From contig JARKIF010000014.1 in NCBI GenBank assembly GCA_029378245.1, positions 496,001 to 560,000 on the forward strand: DNA of 64,000 bases, read 5' to 3'. This document shows, one piece after another, positions 51,132 to 62,802 of this stretch (its first letter is position 1; each line of letters starts with the position of its first letter). Origin of the DNA: Roridomyces roridus (lineage: Eukaryota; Basidiomycota; Agaricomycetes; Agaricales; Mycenaceae). The notes under the pieces were generated by a model. That model worked only from the letters and a program-made list of their open reading frames with translations. It was not told the DNA's origin and ran no database searches. A program made the position numbers and the translations under genes.

Positions 51132-52243
51132 ATGCTTTCTCTTCGAACACTGAGCCGCGCGCCCCGCGTGCTTCCTGCAGCTGGTCCAGGAAATGCTCGC
51201 AACATGGCGACCCTCCGGGAGATCGAGATGCGTCTCAAGAGTGTCAAGAACATCGAGAAGATTACCCAGCAAGTCTCCTTGTACTTGTCCTTTTCAGTCT
51301 CGAGAACGTTTCCCGCAGGTCCATGAAAATTGTCGCGTCCACCAAGCTGGCCAAGGCACAGCGCGCCATGGCTGCGGGCAAGGAATATGGGGTGGCAAAT
51401 TCTGGTACGAGCCCATTGCCCTGCTCTGGTATCATTTAACACGCAGCAGAGGTCTTTGCCCATGCGACATCGCCTTCCACTTCCGGCAACAAACTCTTCC
51501 TCGTCATTTCCTCCGACAAGGGTCTTTGCGGCGGTATCCACTCCTCCGTCACCAAGGCCACTCGCCGGACCTTTGCTGGCACTTCCGAGTCCCTCCTTCT
51601 CGATGCCGACTCCAAGCCGGTCGAGATTGACCAGGCCTCGCCCGTCATGGTCATTGGAGACAAGTCCAAGGCTCAGCTTGTTCGGGTTCTGTCCGGAAAC
51701 CTCCGTTTGTCTTTCAACCAGATCGGCAAAGACGTCCCCACCTTTGCCGACGCTGCCGGCGTCGCCGACTTGATCATTAAGAGCGATGTTAAATACGACT
51801 CGGTCGTCTTGGTTTACAACAAGTTCGTTTCTGCAATCAGCTACGAGCCCACCACCGTCGAGGTCCGGGGCGAGGCCAGTCTGAAGGAGAGCGGTACGAC
51901 CATCACTTGACGTTTCTATACTGGCTTGACTGGGCTTGCAGAGGGCTTTAAGGCGTATGAGATGGAGGACGATTTCACAAAGGATCTTGCCGAATTCTCC
52001 CTGGCCAACGCCATCTTTGCTGCCCTCACGGAGTCGCATGCCTGCGAGATTAGTGCTCGGTATGACATTTTCCGTTTCATCTTGATCTCGCTCAACACTC
52101 GCTCTAGTCGCAACGCTATGGACAATGCCTCTAAAAACGCCAAAGACATGATTGGCTCCCTCCAGATGAAGTACAATCGTGGTAGACAGGCCGCCATCAC
52201 CAACGAGTTGGTCGACATTATCACCGGTGCCAGCGCTCTATGA
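51132..52243 (+). CDS. ATP3: ATP synthase F1 gamma subunit
   Basis: Central rotor stalk of mitochondrial F1. The presequence [18 protein letters not shown] leads to [20 protein letters not shown]. The conserved [17 protein letters not shown] is exon 2; [25 protein letters not shown] and [12 protein letters not shown] follow. The C-terminal helix has [10 protein letters not shown], then [15 protein letters not shown] and the end [27 protein letters not shown] at 51022-51027 lies in the 153-bp upstream region. Convergent with ARG7, 40 bp apart. Confidence 0.94.
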
Positions 52244-52283
52244 GCTTTTAGAACTTGTAACATGGAGCTGCTAATATAAAGTT

Positions 52284-53856
52284 TCAACTACGATAGTCGC
52301 CGTTGATTCTAACATACTCCTTCAACGGGGTCAGTTCGGTGAAAAGAAAGCATCGGCAAAAACGAACATAGCTGAAGTCACAAGTCCAATACGTGGCTTC
52401 CTCGTTCCCGATTCCACCCAGATCGACTTCTATGCCAAAGTCCTCTAAGCTCAGAATTTCTTTGGCCCGCACCTCGTCGATGACCTCCGGTTCTCCGTTG
52501 ACAAGGACGGGTAGAGGCGTCGTGTTGTCCGAGGGAATGAAGGTTACACTGACTTTGCTTGGGTCCAGAGTCGGAAATGAGACAGAACCAGTTGCAGCCA
52601 GAACCCGGCCCCAGCTAGAGGGAATCTTCAGCCGCATATTCAAAAAATGTACTCGACGTACTTTGCATCTTCACCATATAGCGCGGTCTTGACAAGGGCA
52701 GATGTGGATACACGCGACGCAATGCGGTGGGCATCTTGGTATGTTGGTGCTCCCTGGTAGAAAAGTTATGATTCGAGTAGAAAATGACGAAAAATAGATA
52801 CCTTGACATTAACGGTGACGAATTTGGTCGCCCCTTCACCGTCGCGGACGACTAGTTGTGCCAATTCAACAGCAAACTGCGTGAGTTCTGTCTTGAAAAT
52901 TTCGTACGCTTCCTTGTCCGTGTCTTCGTCAATTTCAACCACTTTGCCATCCTTTGCCTTTGCCGCAGCACCATTAGCCAAGACCAAGACGGTATCGTTG
53001 GTCGACATATCTCCGTCGACGCTGATGGAATTGAAGCTCCGGTCGACGGCATATGTCAGAGCTGTTTGGAGACTGCGAGGTGACACGGCGGCGTCGGTCA
53101 AGATGCATCCCAGCAGTGTAGCGTGCAGCGATGTCGTCGCTGGGCCCATATCCGGGTGAATCATGCCAGCACCCTTGTCCATGCCGGCCATTCGGTATTC
53201 CGTACCATTGATTGAGAAAACGCGAGACCTCAGTTTGGGAAACGTGTCCGTGGTCATGAACGCTTTGGCTGCCCGCTCCCACGCCGCGAAATCTGACCCA
53301 AGGGTGTCGGCGGCAGCCTGGGATCGGATTCCGGCAGTGATTTTGGCTATAGGCAAAGTCTGTCCAATGACCCCGGTGGACATGACTAATGTATGGTGCT
53401 CGTCGGTGGACGCGGACGGCGGCAAGAGAGCATCTGTTTCCTTGACCATTGCCCAGGCATCTTCCAAACCTTGCCGGCCTTTGCACACGGTGTGAGGCGG
53501 TCAAATGCGACGCGAGTAGACGACCTACCTGTGACGGCGTTGGCACAACCGCTATTGACCACTACGGCCCTAGCCCTTCCGCCATTCTGGGTAATGATCT
53601 GGTCAGAGACCACGACGGGGGCAGCCTTGAACGCGTTCCGAGTAAAGCACGCAGCGGCGGCCGCGGGATGGTCAGAGGTAGACACGATAAGGCCCACGTC
53701 GAGCAGTTCCGCGTTCTTCTTGACACCGACATGGATGCCTGTGAGGAGGTAGCCTGTCGGAAAGGATGAGGCAGGAAGGGTCCGATGATGGTGCGCCTTT
53801 GAAGGGGAAGGCTTCACGACGATGGTAGAAGCTAGACGCCTGAAGAGACGGGACAT
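52284..53856 (-). CDS. ARG7: Mitochondrial ornithine acetyltransferase (ArgJ type)
   Basis: Transfers acetyl from N-acetylornithine to glutamate in the cyclic arginine pathway. The start MSRLFRRLASTIVVKPS is a presequence. PTGYLLTGIHVGVKKN, VVVNSGCANAVTG, LVMSTGVIGQTLPI and GMDKGAGMIHPDMGP follow. The autoprocessing site is HATLLGCILTDA, where Thr becomes the beta-subunit nucleophile. SFNSISVDGDMSTNDTVL and VRDGEGATKFVTVNV are diagnostic. C-terminal ...WTCDFSYEYVRINGDYRS after two introns. Divergent from TIM50; CACGTG at 53965-53970 lies between them. Confidence 0.94.
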
Positions 53857-53988
53857 GCTGAGGAGAAAACGAGCGCACGGTCTTAAACTTTCAGATAAAA
53901 TGACTCAGGGCTTTTTGCGAGAGGATCTACGATATTTCGGAGGTGGAAGGATCGAGCATTGCAGCACGTGCACGCTCTTGCTTTTACC

Positions 53989-55485
53989 ATGCTTGCTGCT
54001 TTGGCGCGCAATGCTCCTCGTCGCGCCCTCCGTCCCCTGGTTTCCCGAGGGCTAGCCGACCTGCCTCCTTCAAATGTACCCAGTCTCGATTTCGCTCCAG
54101 AACCAGAGCAGACCACTGGTGCCAAATCTTCAAAAGATTCTCTTTCGTCCGTCGAGAAAAGACGGCGCACTCTGGGCCGCATTTCGCTGGCCGTCCTTGC
54201 CCTGGGTTTTGGCATAAACGTTATCTATTTGGGACGAGACTGGGATGAACTCGAACTCAAGGCAAAGAAACTGGTCAGTCCTTTCACCATTCGTTCCGTG
54301 CTAGCCGCTTATACTGCCAGACGCTTGAAAACGCGCCTGCTACGCGCTGGGGACGAACGAAAGAACGATTCACGGATATATTTGATTACTTTAACAAACC
54401 AGCGTGGCCCGAGTTGTTACCTCCACAACCTCCCCCGCCCCATTCAAAGCCCTACACGCTCTTAATATCTATTGATGACCTCTTGGTTACCTCAACATGG
54501 GATGTGCGTCCTCATTCTTCTGCGGTTATCATCTCCTCATCTATCTAGCGCCAACACGGCTGGCGAACTGCCAAGCGCCCGGGCGTAGACTACTTCCTCG
54601 CCTACATTTCCCAATTCTACGAGGTGGTGGTATTTACAACGCAAAATTACTATGTAAGTTTTCCTCGTGTCTTAAATAAAATATAACCCATTTTCCAGAC
54701 TGCCGGCCCCATCCTGGAGAAGCTCGACCGCTACAACTTTTACATTAACCACCGTCTTTTCCGGGAGGCTACGAGATCGATCAATGGCAAGATTGTCAAG
54801 GATCTCTCATATCTGAACCGACCTCTCAACACCGTCATCTCACTCGATACAAACCCAGAGCACGTATCCACCCACCCCGAGAATGCCATCGTCATTCCTC
54901 CGTGGAAGGGCGACCCCAACGACAAAGGACTCATTGCTATGATTCCTTTCTTGGAGTGTAAGAAAGCTTTCCTCCGTTGTTCCATCTTACCGTTCTTCAG
55001 CCATCGGCATCTACAAGCCCCAGGACGTTCGCCCTATCATATCGGCCTACAAGGGCAAGGATATTCCTCTCGAGTATGCCAAGAAGGAAGCCGAAGCCAA
55101 GGCGCTGCATGTCGAAAAGTGGTCAAAGGAGCCACAAGGGCTAGCAGGTGGTGGCTTCACCTCTTTCCTCGGCCTCTCGCCCGTTCGTACCATACTCTTT
55201 TTGCGTTGCTATCTCATTCTCGATGCCTTCCAGAACGCCCCGCGCTCAAAAATCCCCCCGACATACCTCGAACAGAAGCGTCGTGAAGCGCAGCAACAAT
55301 ATGCCGAGGAGCAAAAATACATCCAGGACAACAAGGCCTACCTTGAGGGCCTGCTCAAAAAAGAGCAGGAGATGATGGTCAGCCAGGGCCCGGGAACGCT
55401 GTGGGAGGCCATCGGCCAGATTGCTGGAGAGCCCCCGAAGCCAAAGACGGAGCCGGAAAACAAAACGGGCGGCACATCATCATAG
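53989..55485 (+). CDS. TIM50: TIM23-complex receptor Tim50
   Basis: Inner-membrane import receptor with an FCP1/SCP-type HAD domain in the intermembrane space. The presequence is [17 protein letters not shown]. The membrane helix is [18 protein letters not shown]. The HAD part includes [17 protein letters not shown] (first acidic motif, without the phosphatase DxDxT), [58 protein letters not shown] coiled Lys/Glu-rich C-terminus is followed by [14 protein letters not shown]. Six or more short introns. Confidence 0.92.
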
Positions 55486-55537
55486 AGGATTGTACGAGAC
55501 GCTAATCTACATAATGAATATTCTCCACCCCTCCCGA

Positions 55538-56579
55538 CTACAATTTTTTGTCTGCTGCCGCGAGAGCATCGTGCCCTTCAATGTCCCTGTTCGAGATGGT
55601 TAAGAAAATACTATTGACGGTAAGATGAATCACTAACATGGCTTCCCAAGGATAGTCGAGCCTACAATCTAAGAAGGACATCGAAATCACGACAAGGTTG
55701 CTCACCAGACATCATCCACCGTGGCACCGGCAAAGTAACTGCGCAACGGTCAATGGGAGGGGTAAATCGAGCACACTCCACGCACGGAAGGTCGGCTGGA
55801 AGTTGAGCCAGTTTGCCCTTTGCCTTGTTGTGTACAACGAATATTCCAAACTTGGTCGCCTCGCGCAACGCAGCGCGTTCCGACTCGGGTCGTGTCAAGA
55901 GCTCTTCTTCTACGTCTTTCTGGAGCTCAGAAAGGGCATAACTGGAGGAGTTTCAATTTCGATACACGAGAGGGAATACTACTGACTGCAGAGTTTTCCG
56001 GGTGTCATCGACTTCGTCCACGATGAGATTTTTTCGCCCTTGAATGAGCTCAGATCGGAGCGCGACGCGTCACGGAAGGAACTGGATTTACCTACGAGGA
56101 GTCTGCCCGCGTTGGGACCCCTACAAACATATAATTCGTTGCATGCACTTGATGCGGGTCTTACAGCCATTGAGTTCGGATGACCTCTTGCCCGATCACA
56201 TCCGCAGAGGTGCCTTCCACAGGCTCGTACAAAGAGAGTCCGATGGCCTGGATTTGAAGAGCCTTGTGCTCGGTGATTTCGCGAAGGAAGGTGCGCATGA
56301 CACGGGCAGGGAAGAAGCCACTTGGAAGATGTGAGGATTGAACGCCGCAGAGGCTGGCTCACTTACCCGCCGCCTGAATTATCTCATCAAGCAAATCAGC
56401 CAGTCGGGCCTGTTGCTTCACTGACCGATGGCGACGAGCAGGTCTGGGTTGAATTCCGCCGCAATTTGGGGTGTGCAGGACCTAATTAAGTTGTGAACTT
56501 GAAGAGGATTAAAAGCCTAGGCATTTCGGGTGGAGAAAGACTTGCTGTCGTTGTAAGTAACATGGAGGTGCTGCACCAT
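55538..56579 (-). CDS. XPT1: Xanthine/purine phosphoribosyltransferase (Xpt1-like)
   Basis: Salvages xanthine or related bases with PRPP. The pieces MVQHLHVTYND, IHNLIRSCTPQIAAEF, NPDLLVAIG, VMRTFLREITEHKALQIQAI, GLSLYEP and IGQEVIRTQWL match the family. The PRPP loop is VDEVDDTRKT. Then LSELQKDVEEELL, REATKFGIFVVHNKAK, and the end DDVWLDYPWEAM-DIEGHDAL with KKL. The first intron (56498-56545) is GC-AG and restores YNDIHNLIR. The last two introns are also needed to reach TAG at 55538. Divergent from RPC53 with 49 bp between start codons. Confidence 0.87.
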
Positions 56580-56628
56580 GATGATAGAGAGAGATTAAAA
56601 AAGTTAACGGCACATGTGATTCAAAGAT
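56580..56628. promoter_or_regulatory. 49-bp divergent promoter, XPT1 / RPC53
   Basis: The shortest divergent spacer in the window. No TATA box seen. Regulatory sequence probably extends into the first introns of both genes, which begin within 35 bp of each start codon. Confidence 0.45.
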
Positions 56629-58093
56629 ATGGCTGGTCTGTTCTCCATCTATACTTGTGTCGACTTTGACTGAATCCGAGCAGACAACGCTGTCCCCGGT
56701 CCATCCAAGGCCATCGGGAGCCTCACGAAAAGGTCCGCCGACGCGACCACCCGCCAAGGCAACCAAAAGACGAAATTCATCCCTGTCCTTCCTACGCGTC
56801 GAACCAAAGAGTGCGTGACTACTCACTACTGGAACCACGGACATTGAATGCTGCTCTAGCCAAGTAAAAGCTGTAATTGCTCTTCATTCGATGCACTACG
56901 GGTTTCGCTCAACTCTGGCTAGGAACCTACAAATGAGACTGTACCACCAGAGACGACCCGGGGACGCGGCCGTGGACGCGGCCGCGGCGAAGGCAGGGGC
57001 AGAGGGCGTGGTGGACCTCGTCCCGCCGTTGAAATGACAGCCAGTGGTCCATTCGCGATGGGACCCACGATGGCAGGAAACAACGCGCGACGCTCCGTAC
57101 CTCGATCCAATTTTGCCATTCCTACCCCCACTTCAGACCGTTCCTCGTTGGGCGCCGGGCTCACCCGTGTATCCGCCGCCGTCATCAAGAAGGAGAACGA
57201 GTTGAAAGGCGAGAAAATCAAGTCATCCGAAGAAGATGAGGAAGTCTACTCTGACCCCGACGAGGGCGTCGAGATTGTTGACATGGAAAATGTACGACAA
57301 ATGGACTGGATGGCTCCAGAGAGTCTTCGCAAAGAACGCCATGTCAAGAAGAAGGTCAAGAAAGAGGAGCCTACCGACCCCGAGATTGAAGCTGGTTTGT
57401 GTCCCTTCAAACCGTCTCAGATGCCTCTGACATTTCTCCAGTGGCGGTCGAAGTAGATGCAGCGAACGCGCTTGATCTCAGTGAAAGCGAGGAAGAAGAA
57501 GAGTTTGAGGACCTTGTGGAACACTTTTCTAGGCAAGAACCGGTGGACGAGGTCTGTTCTTTTTGACCAGTCTTGGTCTCTATTTACGACCGAAACAGGA
57601 TCCGTCTTTGCGGGAAGAAAGGCTGTATTTTTTCCAATTCCCCAGCCCCTTCCCCGAATTCCTTCCGTATACTCCTCCCGTTACTGAAGAAGACGCGAGC
57701 GTCAAAAAAGTGACCTTTGCCGAGGACACCAAACCAGGCTCGTTACCAGGCTCCGCGCGAGGTTCCGTGGCGCCCTCCGAAGCAACCGTCGACGATAAAG
57801 CCAAGGAACCCAAGACCGTCGATGGCATCATCGGCAGTCTCGAAGTATATCGCAGCGGAGCAGTCAAAATGCGTCTCTCCAACGGCATTCTCTTGGAGGT
57901 AACGGCGGCGACGCAGCCCTCGTTCCTGCAGCACGCCGTCTGCCTCGACATTCCAGAGCACCGGCTCACCGTATTGGGAGAGGTCAACAAGCGATTTGTG
58001 GTTAGCCCGGATATTGGGTCCCTTCTCACGGCGATGGAAATATCAGAAAAAAACGGCCCCCCAAAGGATGATACTCGAATGGATGTGACTTGA
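56629..58093 (+). CDS. RPC53: RNA polymerase III subunit Rpc4 (Rpc53)
   Basis: Pol III initiation/termination subunit partnered with Rpc37. A 7-nt first coding exon (ATGGCTG) splices at 56684 to give MADNAVPGPSKAIGSLTKR, then QKTKFIPVLPTRRTK. To reach the RG-rich exon (TTRGRGRGRGRGEGRG) in frame, a 4-nt microexon CCAA at 56860-56863 fits, giving TKDQEPTNET. Further on come VYSDPDEGVEIVDMENV, DWMAPESLRK, an acidic block and the conserved C-terminal part RLYFFQFPSPFPEFLP, IGSLEVYRSGAVKMRLSNGI, VTAATQPSFLQHAVCLD and LGEVNKRFVVSPDI. Identity is firm; the 5' exon joins are inferred. Confidence 0.88.
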
Positions 58094-58335
58094 GAATACT
58101 CGAACCTTCTTGTACCAAATTCACTTGTTTCTCCAAGCTTTGGACGCGGTCGTCGGCGAGTGTCGACTCTTCAAAGATTTGGCGGCAGGCACGTTCGGTG
58201 ACCGATTTCTGAGTGAAAAAAGTAACATCGGTCCCCTCGAACACCCGTGGCGTCCCATTCTTGTTCATGCATGTAACGTATGTAACTTTGATACATTCAA
58301 ACATTTTTGTACAATTTGATTCATTTAGTCCAGGC
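58094..58335. other. 242-bp convergent intergenic region
   Basis: Between the RPC53 and SOD stop codons. AT-rich, no gene or repeat seen. It must hold both poly-A sites. Confidence 0.6.
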
Positions 58336-59093
58336 TCAAAGCTTTGAGGATTCCTGGAGACGGATCTGGGCCTCGTCAAAGTTGATGACGCTCCAGATGG
58401 CGTTGAGATACTGTGGGATGGTGTAAGGTGACGGAGGAAGAGAGAAGAAAGAGCGCACGTCGGCCTTGACGTTGAGGTACTGGAGGTAAAAGGCATGCTC
58501 CCAGATGTCAACGCCGATGAGAGGGACGAGGTGAAGGAGAGGGTCTTGGTTGGCCGTGGTGGCGATCTCGAGACGCTTGGTGCTCACGTTGTAGCCCTAG
58601 CGCATCGATAAGTCAGCATCGATCCCAACAGAGATGAATGGAACGCACGAGCCAACCCCAGCCAGAGCCCTGGATGCCTAGCGTCGCAGCATTGAACTCC
58701 TTCTTGAGGTTGTCGAGGCTGCCAAACGATGCCACGATCGCATCCTTGAGCGGGCCTTCGCTGAGCACACCGCCTTTCCCGCCCTTCTCGGCCGACGGGG
58801 CGAGGTTCTTCCAGAAGAGAGAGTGATTGATATGGCCTCCGTCGGAATCTGAGCGCGCCTGCAAGCTAATTCTCTCCAGGACAAGACTCACCGCCCCCAT
58901 TGAATTTTAACGCTGCCTGCAAGCTGATTCGCGCCTTGGGGCTCGCAGCCTTGGCGTAGGAAGCCTCGGCGGCGTTGAGGGCATTCACATAGGTCTGGTG
59001 GTGCTTGGTGTGGTGAAGGACCATGATCTGCTTGGAGATGTAGGGCTCGAGAGCGTCATACTCGTAGGGGAGGTCGGGAAGAGTGTTGGACAT
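58336..59093 (-). CDS. Mn/Fe-type superoxide dismutase, probably cytosolic
   Basis: Converts superoxide to peroxide and oxygen. Start [20 protein letters not shown] goes directly into the domain. The first metal ligand region is [17 protein letters not shown], and [12 protein letters not shown] follows. GSGWGWL comes after an intron. The last ligands are in [18 protein letters not shown]. The end is IRLQESSKL. There is no presequence before [10 protein letters not shown], unlike mitochondrial Sod2, so a cytosolic location is inferred. An in-frame ATG at 59216 would add a hydrophobic segment but lacks presequence character. Three short introns. Confidence 0.9.
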
Positions 59094-59208
59094 AGTGGTA
59101 AGATAAAGAACGCAATTTATTGTCAGCTGTTTACAGGTGTCTACGTTTACCGCCTGCAAGAAATTCGTCAGCTTCAGCCGAAAGCAAAGAAGAAATGGGT
59201 ATAGAAGG

Positions 59209-59303
59209 TCAGACAAAGCGGGTCAAAGCCCGAAGGTAGCTGAGATAAATTTCTGCAGTGCAGGGTGCGCTCCTGCATAAAGCCAAATGCCTCAAGGCAT
59301 CAT
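59209..59303 (+). repeat. 94-bp direct repeat, copy 1
   Basis: Starts TCAGACAAAGCGGG and ends CTCAAGGCATCAT. Matches 59469-59562 with about three differences. Contains the dyads CTGCAGTGCAG and GCCTCAAGGC. Confidence 0.92.
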
Positions 59304-59468
59304 GTATAGTATATATATAAAATTGTTACCTCACCTTTCAAGGCCGCGGGACGTGGCGAACGATATCGGAGGAAGAGATGAGAAGACTCACTGCGTAGAA
59401 TGGCGGGTTCTGGTAGAAAAGCAGTGAGCAAAGATGAAAGAGACGTGGCAGAAAGAGAAAAAAAAGAA

Positions 59469-59562
59469 TCAGACAAAGCGGGACAAGCCCGAAGGTAGCT
59501 GAGATAAATTTCTGCAGTGCAGGGTGCGCTCCTGCGTAAAGCCAAATGCCTCAAGGCATCAT
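59469..59562 (+). repeat. 94-bp direct repeat, copy 2
   Basis: Second copy of the block, 165 bp downstream of copy 1, in the same orientation. It ends 99 bp before the TAF10 start codon. Confidence 0.92.
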
Positions 59563-59661
59563 AGAAAGAGAAAGGGTGGACTGAGCACTCACTGGAGGAT
59601 GGTGGTGGTTGAAGACAAAAGCTACGCGGTGTTTGGTCTCGTATTTATACACCAGCACTCC

Positions 59662-60252
59662 ATGTCAGCATACCCGATTTCAGCTGGCCAGTCCTCCTCG
59701 GACAATGCGGCCCCGGCTTCGCAACCTCAGTCTCGTCAAGCAGCAGAGGAGGCGCGCAAGGACAGGACTCTTGCAGAGTTCATGCTCATGCTTGATGAAT
59801 ACGAGCCACTAGTCCGTGCTCGTCCCTACCAGTATTGCTTATGCTGACCTTTGCTAGATTCCAAACGAAGTAACGGACTATTACCTCCAACGAGTCGGCT
59901 TTGAATGCGAGGACGTCCGTCTGTGAGTCGCGGTTTCCCAGTGCTGTGGTGTTTCCATTGATCTTGCCCAGGAAACGCCTGCTCTCTCTCGCAGCTCAAA
60001 AGTTTGTGTCGGATATCGCTGCAGACGCCTACCAGCATGCTCGTATTCGTACGAATGCTGCTGGTGGACGTGCTCGTGCCCAACCATTCGCCGGTTCTGG
60101 CTCAGCCAAGGTTGCCATCCATTCTTTCGTGCCAGACCCTTTGCTGACGTCGTTCTCAGGACAAGACGCGCACGACATTAACCATGGAAGATCTCAGCGC
60201 TGCTCTCTCCGAATACGGCATCAACTCGCGCAAGCCAGAGTTCTACATGTGA
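59662..60252 (+). CDS. TAF10: TFIID/SAGA subunit Taf10
   Basis: Histone-fold protein. MSAYPISAGQSSSDN is a low-complexity start, then DRTLAEFMLMLDEYEPL, IPNEVTDYYLQRVGFECEDVR, LKRLLSLAAQKFVSDIAADA with YQHARIR, and the final TLTMEDLSAALSEYGINSRK plus PEFYM. All match Taf10. Three introns of 45-60 nt. Taf10 pairs with Taf3/Taf8 in TFIID and with Spt7 in SAGA; SPT7 is also in this window (36935-39707). Confidence 0.93.
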
Positions 60253-60326
60253 TCGTCTTTCCAACATTTGTATATTATTGCAAGAAATGTCCTTAATCTA
60301 AGATATTCTAAACACGCGCTGCGCGT

Positions 60327-62802
60327 CTACTGGAAGGAGGTCAGGTCGGCTCTAAAAGGACGAGCCTGAGGCATCGCAAGGTTTTGAGGGCTCAAGAAAG
60401 AGCCACCGGTGTTTCCCAAATCTGGTGACTGTCCTTGGCGAACAGCCGGAGGCGGGCCCTGAGGGAATACCACAGGTTGCGTAGGAAGTTGGTATCGCAG
60501 GTCCAGGTCCTCGAGCACAGTTTTGAGGTGTCTCATGAAGGCTGACCGCCGCGTCCAACGTCCACCCCAGTCCTGCCAATTGGCACGATCTTCCAAAGAT
60601 ATCAGCCAGAGAATCTGCAGGCAATTTCTGAACACTCACGCTCCATAGCGACAACGAGATGGATCGCATTCTGGTATTCCATCTTGTCAATGTTGAGTCC
60701 ACAGTTGGACCACTCTCGGCTGTTGGCAGCAACGTATGCATTCAAGCGCAGACGCAGCTCTTCTATCACTTCAAGCGGAGTGTCGTAGGCGACCGTCAAG
60801 TTCATCGTTTCCCACATGGAACGACTCCGGCGTAGGTTGTGCACTATCTTGGAGCCGGACAACAGGGAATTTGGTATCACGATTTCTTGCCCATCGACCC
60901 TTCGGAACGTCGTTGCAAAGAGACCAAACTCGGTGACTTGAAGTACGTTGTCATCGACCAAAATCAAGTCACCAACGTCAAAGACATGTGTGCTACAGAA
61001 AAAAGATGAGTAGGATGATCTCTGACTGGATTTCCAGCGATGAAGCCAGAGATTTCCAGCCTCACCTGAAGATGAAGATGAGGGAATTAAACAGCGTCGC
61101 CATAGCGTTGCCAAAGATAAAGGAAAAGCCGAGTATGATAGAAGCAAGGGGAACGAGAGCTGGAGGCGATGTTATTGCAGCATATAGAGAAAAAGGTCGA
61201 CCTACATGTGAGGGTGTCGTCTTTATTGAAGATGAGGAGACACAGGAAGATTTCGAGAATGAGCACGACCGAGATGAGCACGGCATCCAGTTTTGCCACG
61301 GCGGAGCCCACATCCTGTGGCAAATACGATCAGAAGGGAAGAGGCGTCATGGACCAACAAACCTTGAGACTAGAAGTCAGCGCCTTGCGTTCACGGTAGA
61401 TGCGAGCAACGGCATCGCGCATTTCCTGCTTGGTAAGATCACCATTTCCGTCCTTGTCGAACAGTGCAAAGGCTTCAGTCTAGGAGAATTTAGCGTCAAG
61501 TGGGGACTGGTCGACGGTCACATCATACCGCTTCGACGGTGGAATGGAAGTAAGGGTAAAAGTCTAAGCAAAAGATCAGCGCCATGGGAAGCGGATGTTA
61601 TATCGAGCCAAACCTTGCACAACGAGATGCGACCGAGGTGGGTATACATCACTCAGTGCCGAGAACAACTTGCGTGCTAGTTTGCGCGCAGATGAGAGGC
61701 CAGTGATGTCACCCTCACGATTGAATCGAGAGTTTTTCAACGCAACCTGGCCGATGGCACCCCCAACTTGGTCCACGATTATGGAAGTCAATGCAGCCTG
61801 CAGTCATTGTTAGCACGTTGCCACAGTTTTCAGCCAGTTGAGCGTGCCTTGCGTCTCCGCTTGCGCTCAGACTCCTTCTTGACCGGCTTCGCAGGTTTCT
61901 CGGGGACAGCCTCGTTTTCTTTGAGCGGGATGGACGAGAAATCGACGGATCCCGTGGGTGTTTTGCGTCCACGCCTGCCATACGGGTACTTTTTGGTAGA
62001 AACCGGCTGGGCATTAGAAAGACGGTCCAGAGCTCTGAGACCGAGCCTGTTTTCCGTCAGGCGATCCGCTAGGGCCTTTTGGTGGAAGTTGATCGCGACC
62101 CAGCGCAGGAAGACCTTCTCCACAAAAAGGATAGCGGCAAAAGAGAAAAGGGCCTGGGCGCAGTGTTAATGAGAATAGCAATTCGAGAGAACGACTTGCC
62201 TGCATTACGCGATTAACAATCGTCCAGTAGGATCCCGGTGGGTGGTAGACGCCCCGGATGACGGAGAGACTAATCCATGCCCAAGCGACATCCAGCAAAA
62301 GGGTGAGCCAGTTCTTGACTGCCAAAACAAGCTCAAGCTGAATTTTCAGACGCTCCACTTGGCCTCCGACTAGCACAATAACCGCAATAATGAACCTGGT
62401 TAGATTATCTATGACGATGGCGGTGATGCACGCGGCGGCCCAGACGACGGCGAGCCACAGAGACCATGCATGCACGTGAGGTCGCGCGACATTGTGTTTG
62501 AAGCGCAGCTCGAATACAAGCAGAGGGGTCAAAAGAATGCCCGTGCCAATGATACCAAGAAGCAGAGTGCGGACGGCCCTCGAGAGTTTCAAGAACATTT
62601 GGTAAAGCCATCGCAGCCTTTTCGCTTTCGAATGGGGCGAGTCCGAAGGCTTGGAATCGCCGTCGTCGTCGTCCCAGTCGAATTCCTCAGACGAGTCGGT
62701 GGCTTCGGAATCAGAGTCCGAAGGTTGCTGCTGGTGCTGAGCAGGTAGCTGTTCGGGATGCTCCTCCACCTTTGCGGCAAAGTCGCGCTCCTTGGTGCTC
62801 AT
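60327..62802 (-). CDS. MscS-family mechanosensitive channel with EF-hand
   Basis: The N-terminus MSTKERDFAAKVEEHPEQL has an acidic/Ser stretch (DSDSEATDSSEEFDWDDDDG). Membrane helices include TLLLGIIGTGILLTPLLVF, WSLWLAVVWAAACITAIVI and FIIAVIVLVGG. A basic cytosolic segment leads to an EF-hand loop DKDGNGDLTKQE. Further helices (LISVVLILEIFLCLLIF) precede the pore helix LASIILGFSFIFGNAMATLF and the MscS beta-domain (HVFDVGDLILVDD, FRRVDGQEIVIPNSLL). This is the plan of fungal ER channels such as Msy1/Msy2, which respond to hypo-osmotic shock through calcium. A Pro/Gln-rich tail ends DLTSFQ. Confidence 0.88.

Larger units (their letters stand above)
59094..59661. promoter_or_regulatory. 568-bp divergent region, SOD / TAF10, with a duplicated 94-bp block
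   Basis: The longest gene-free stretch in the housekeeping block. It contains two direct copies of a 94-bp sequence and purine-rich runs. The short open frame at 59300-59554 has no family features. Confidence 0.6.

Noticed and set aside
51022..53970. CACGTG E-boxes upstream of ATP3 and between ARG7 and TIM50
   Set aside because: A 6-bp palindrome is expected by chance in a window this size; no further evidence.
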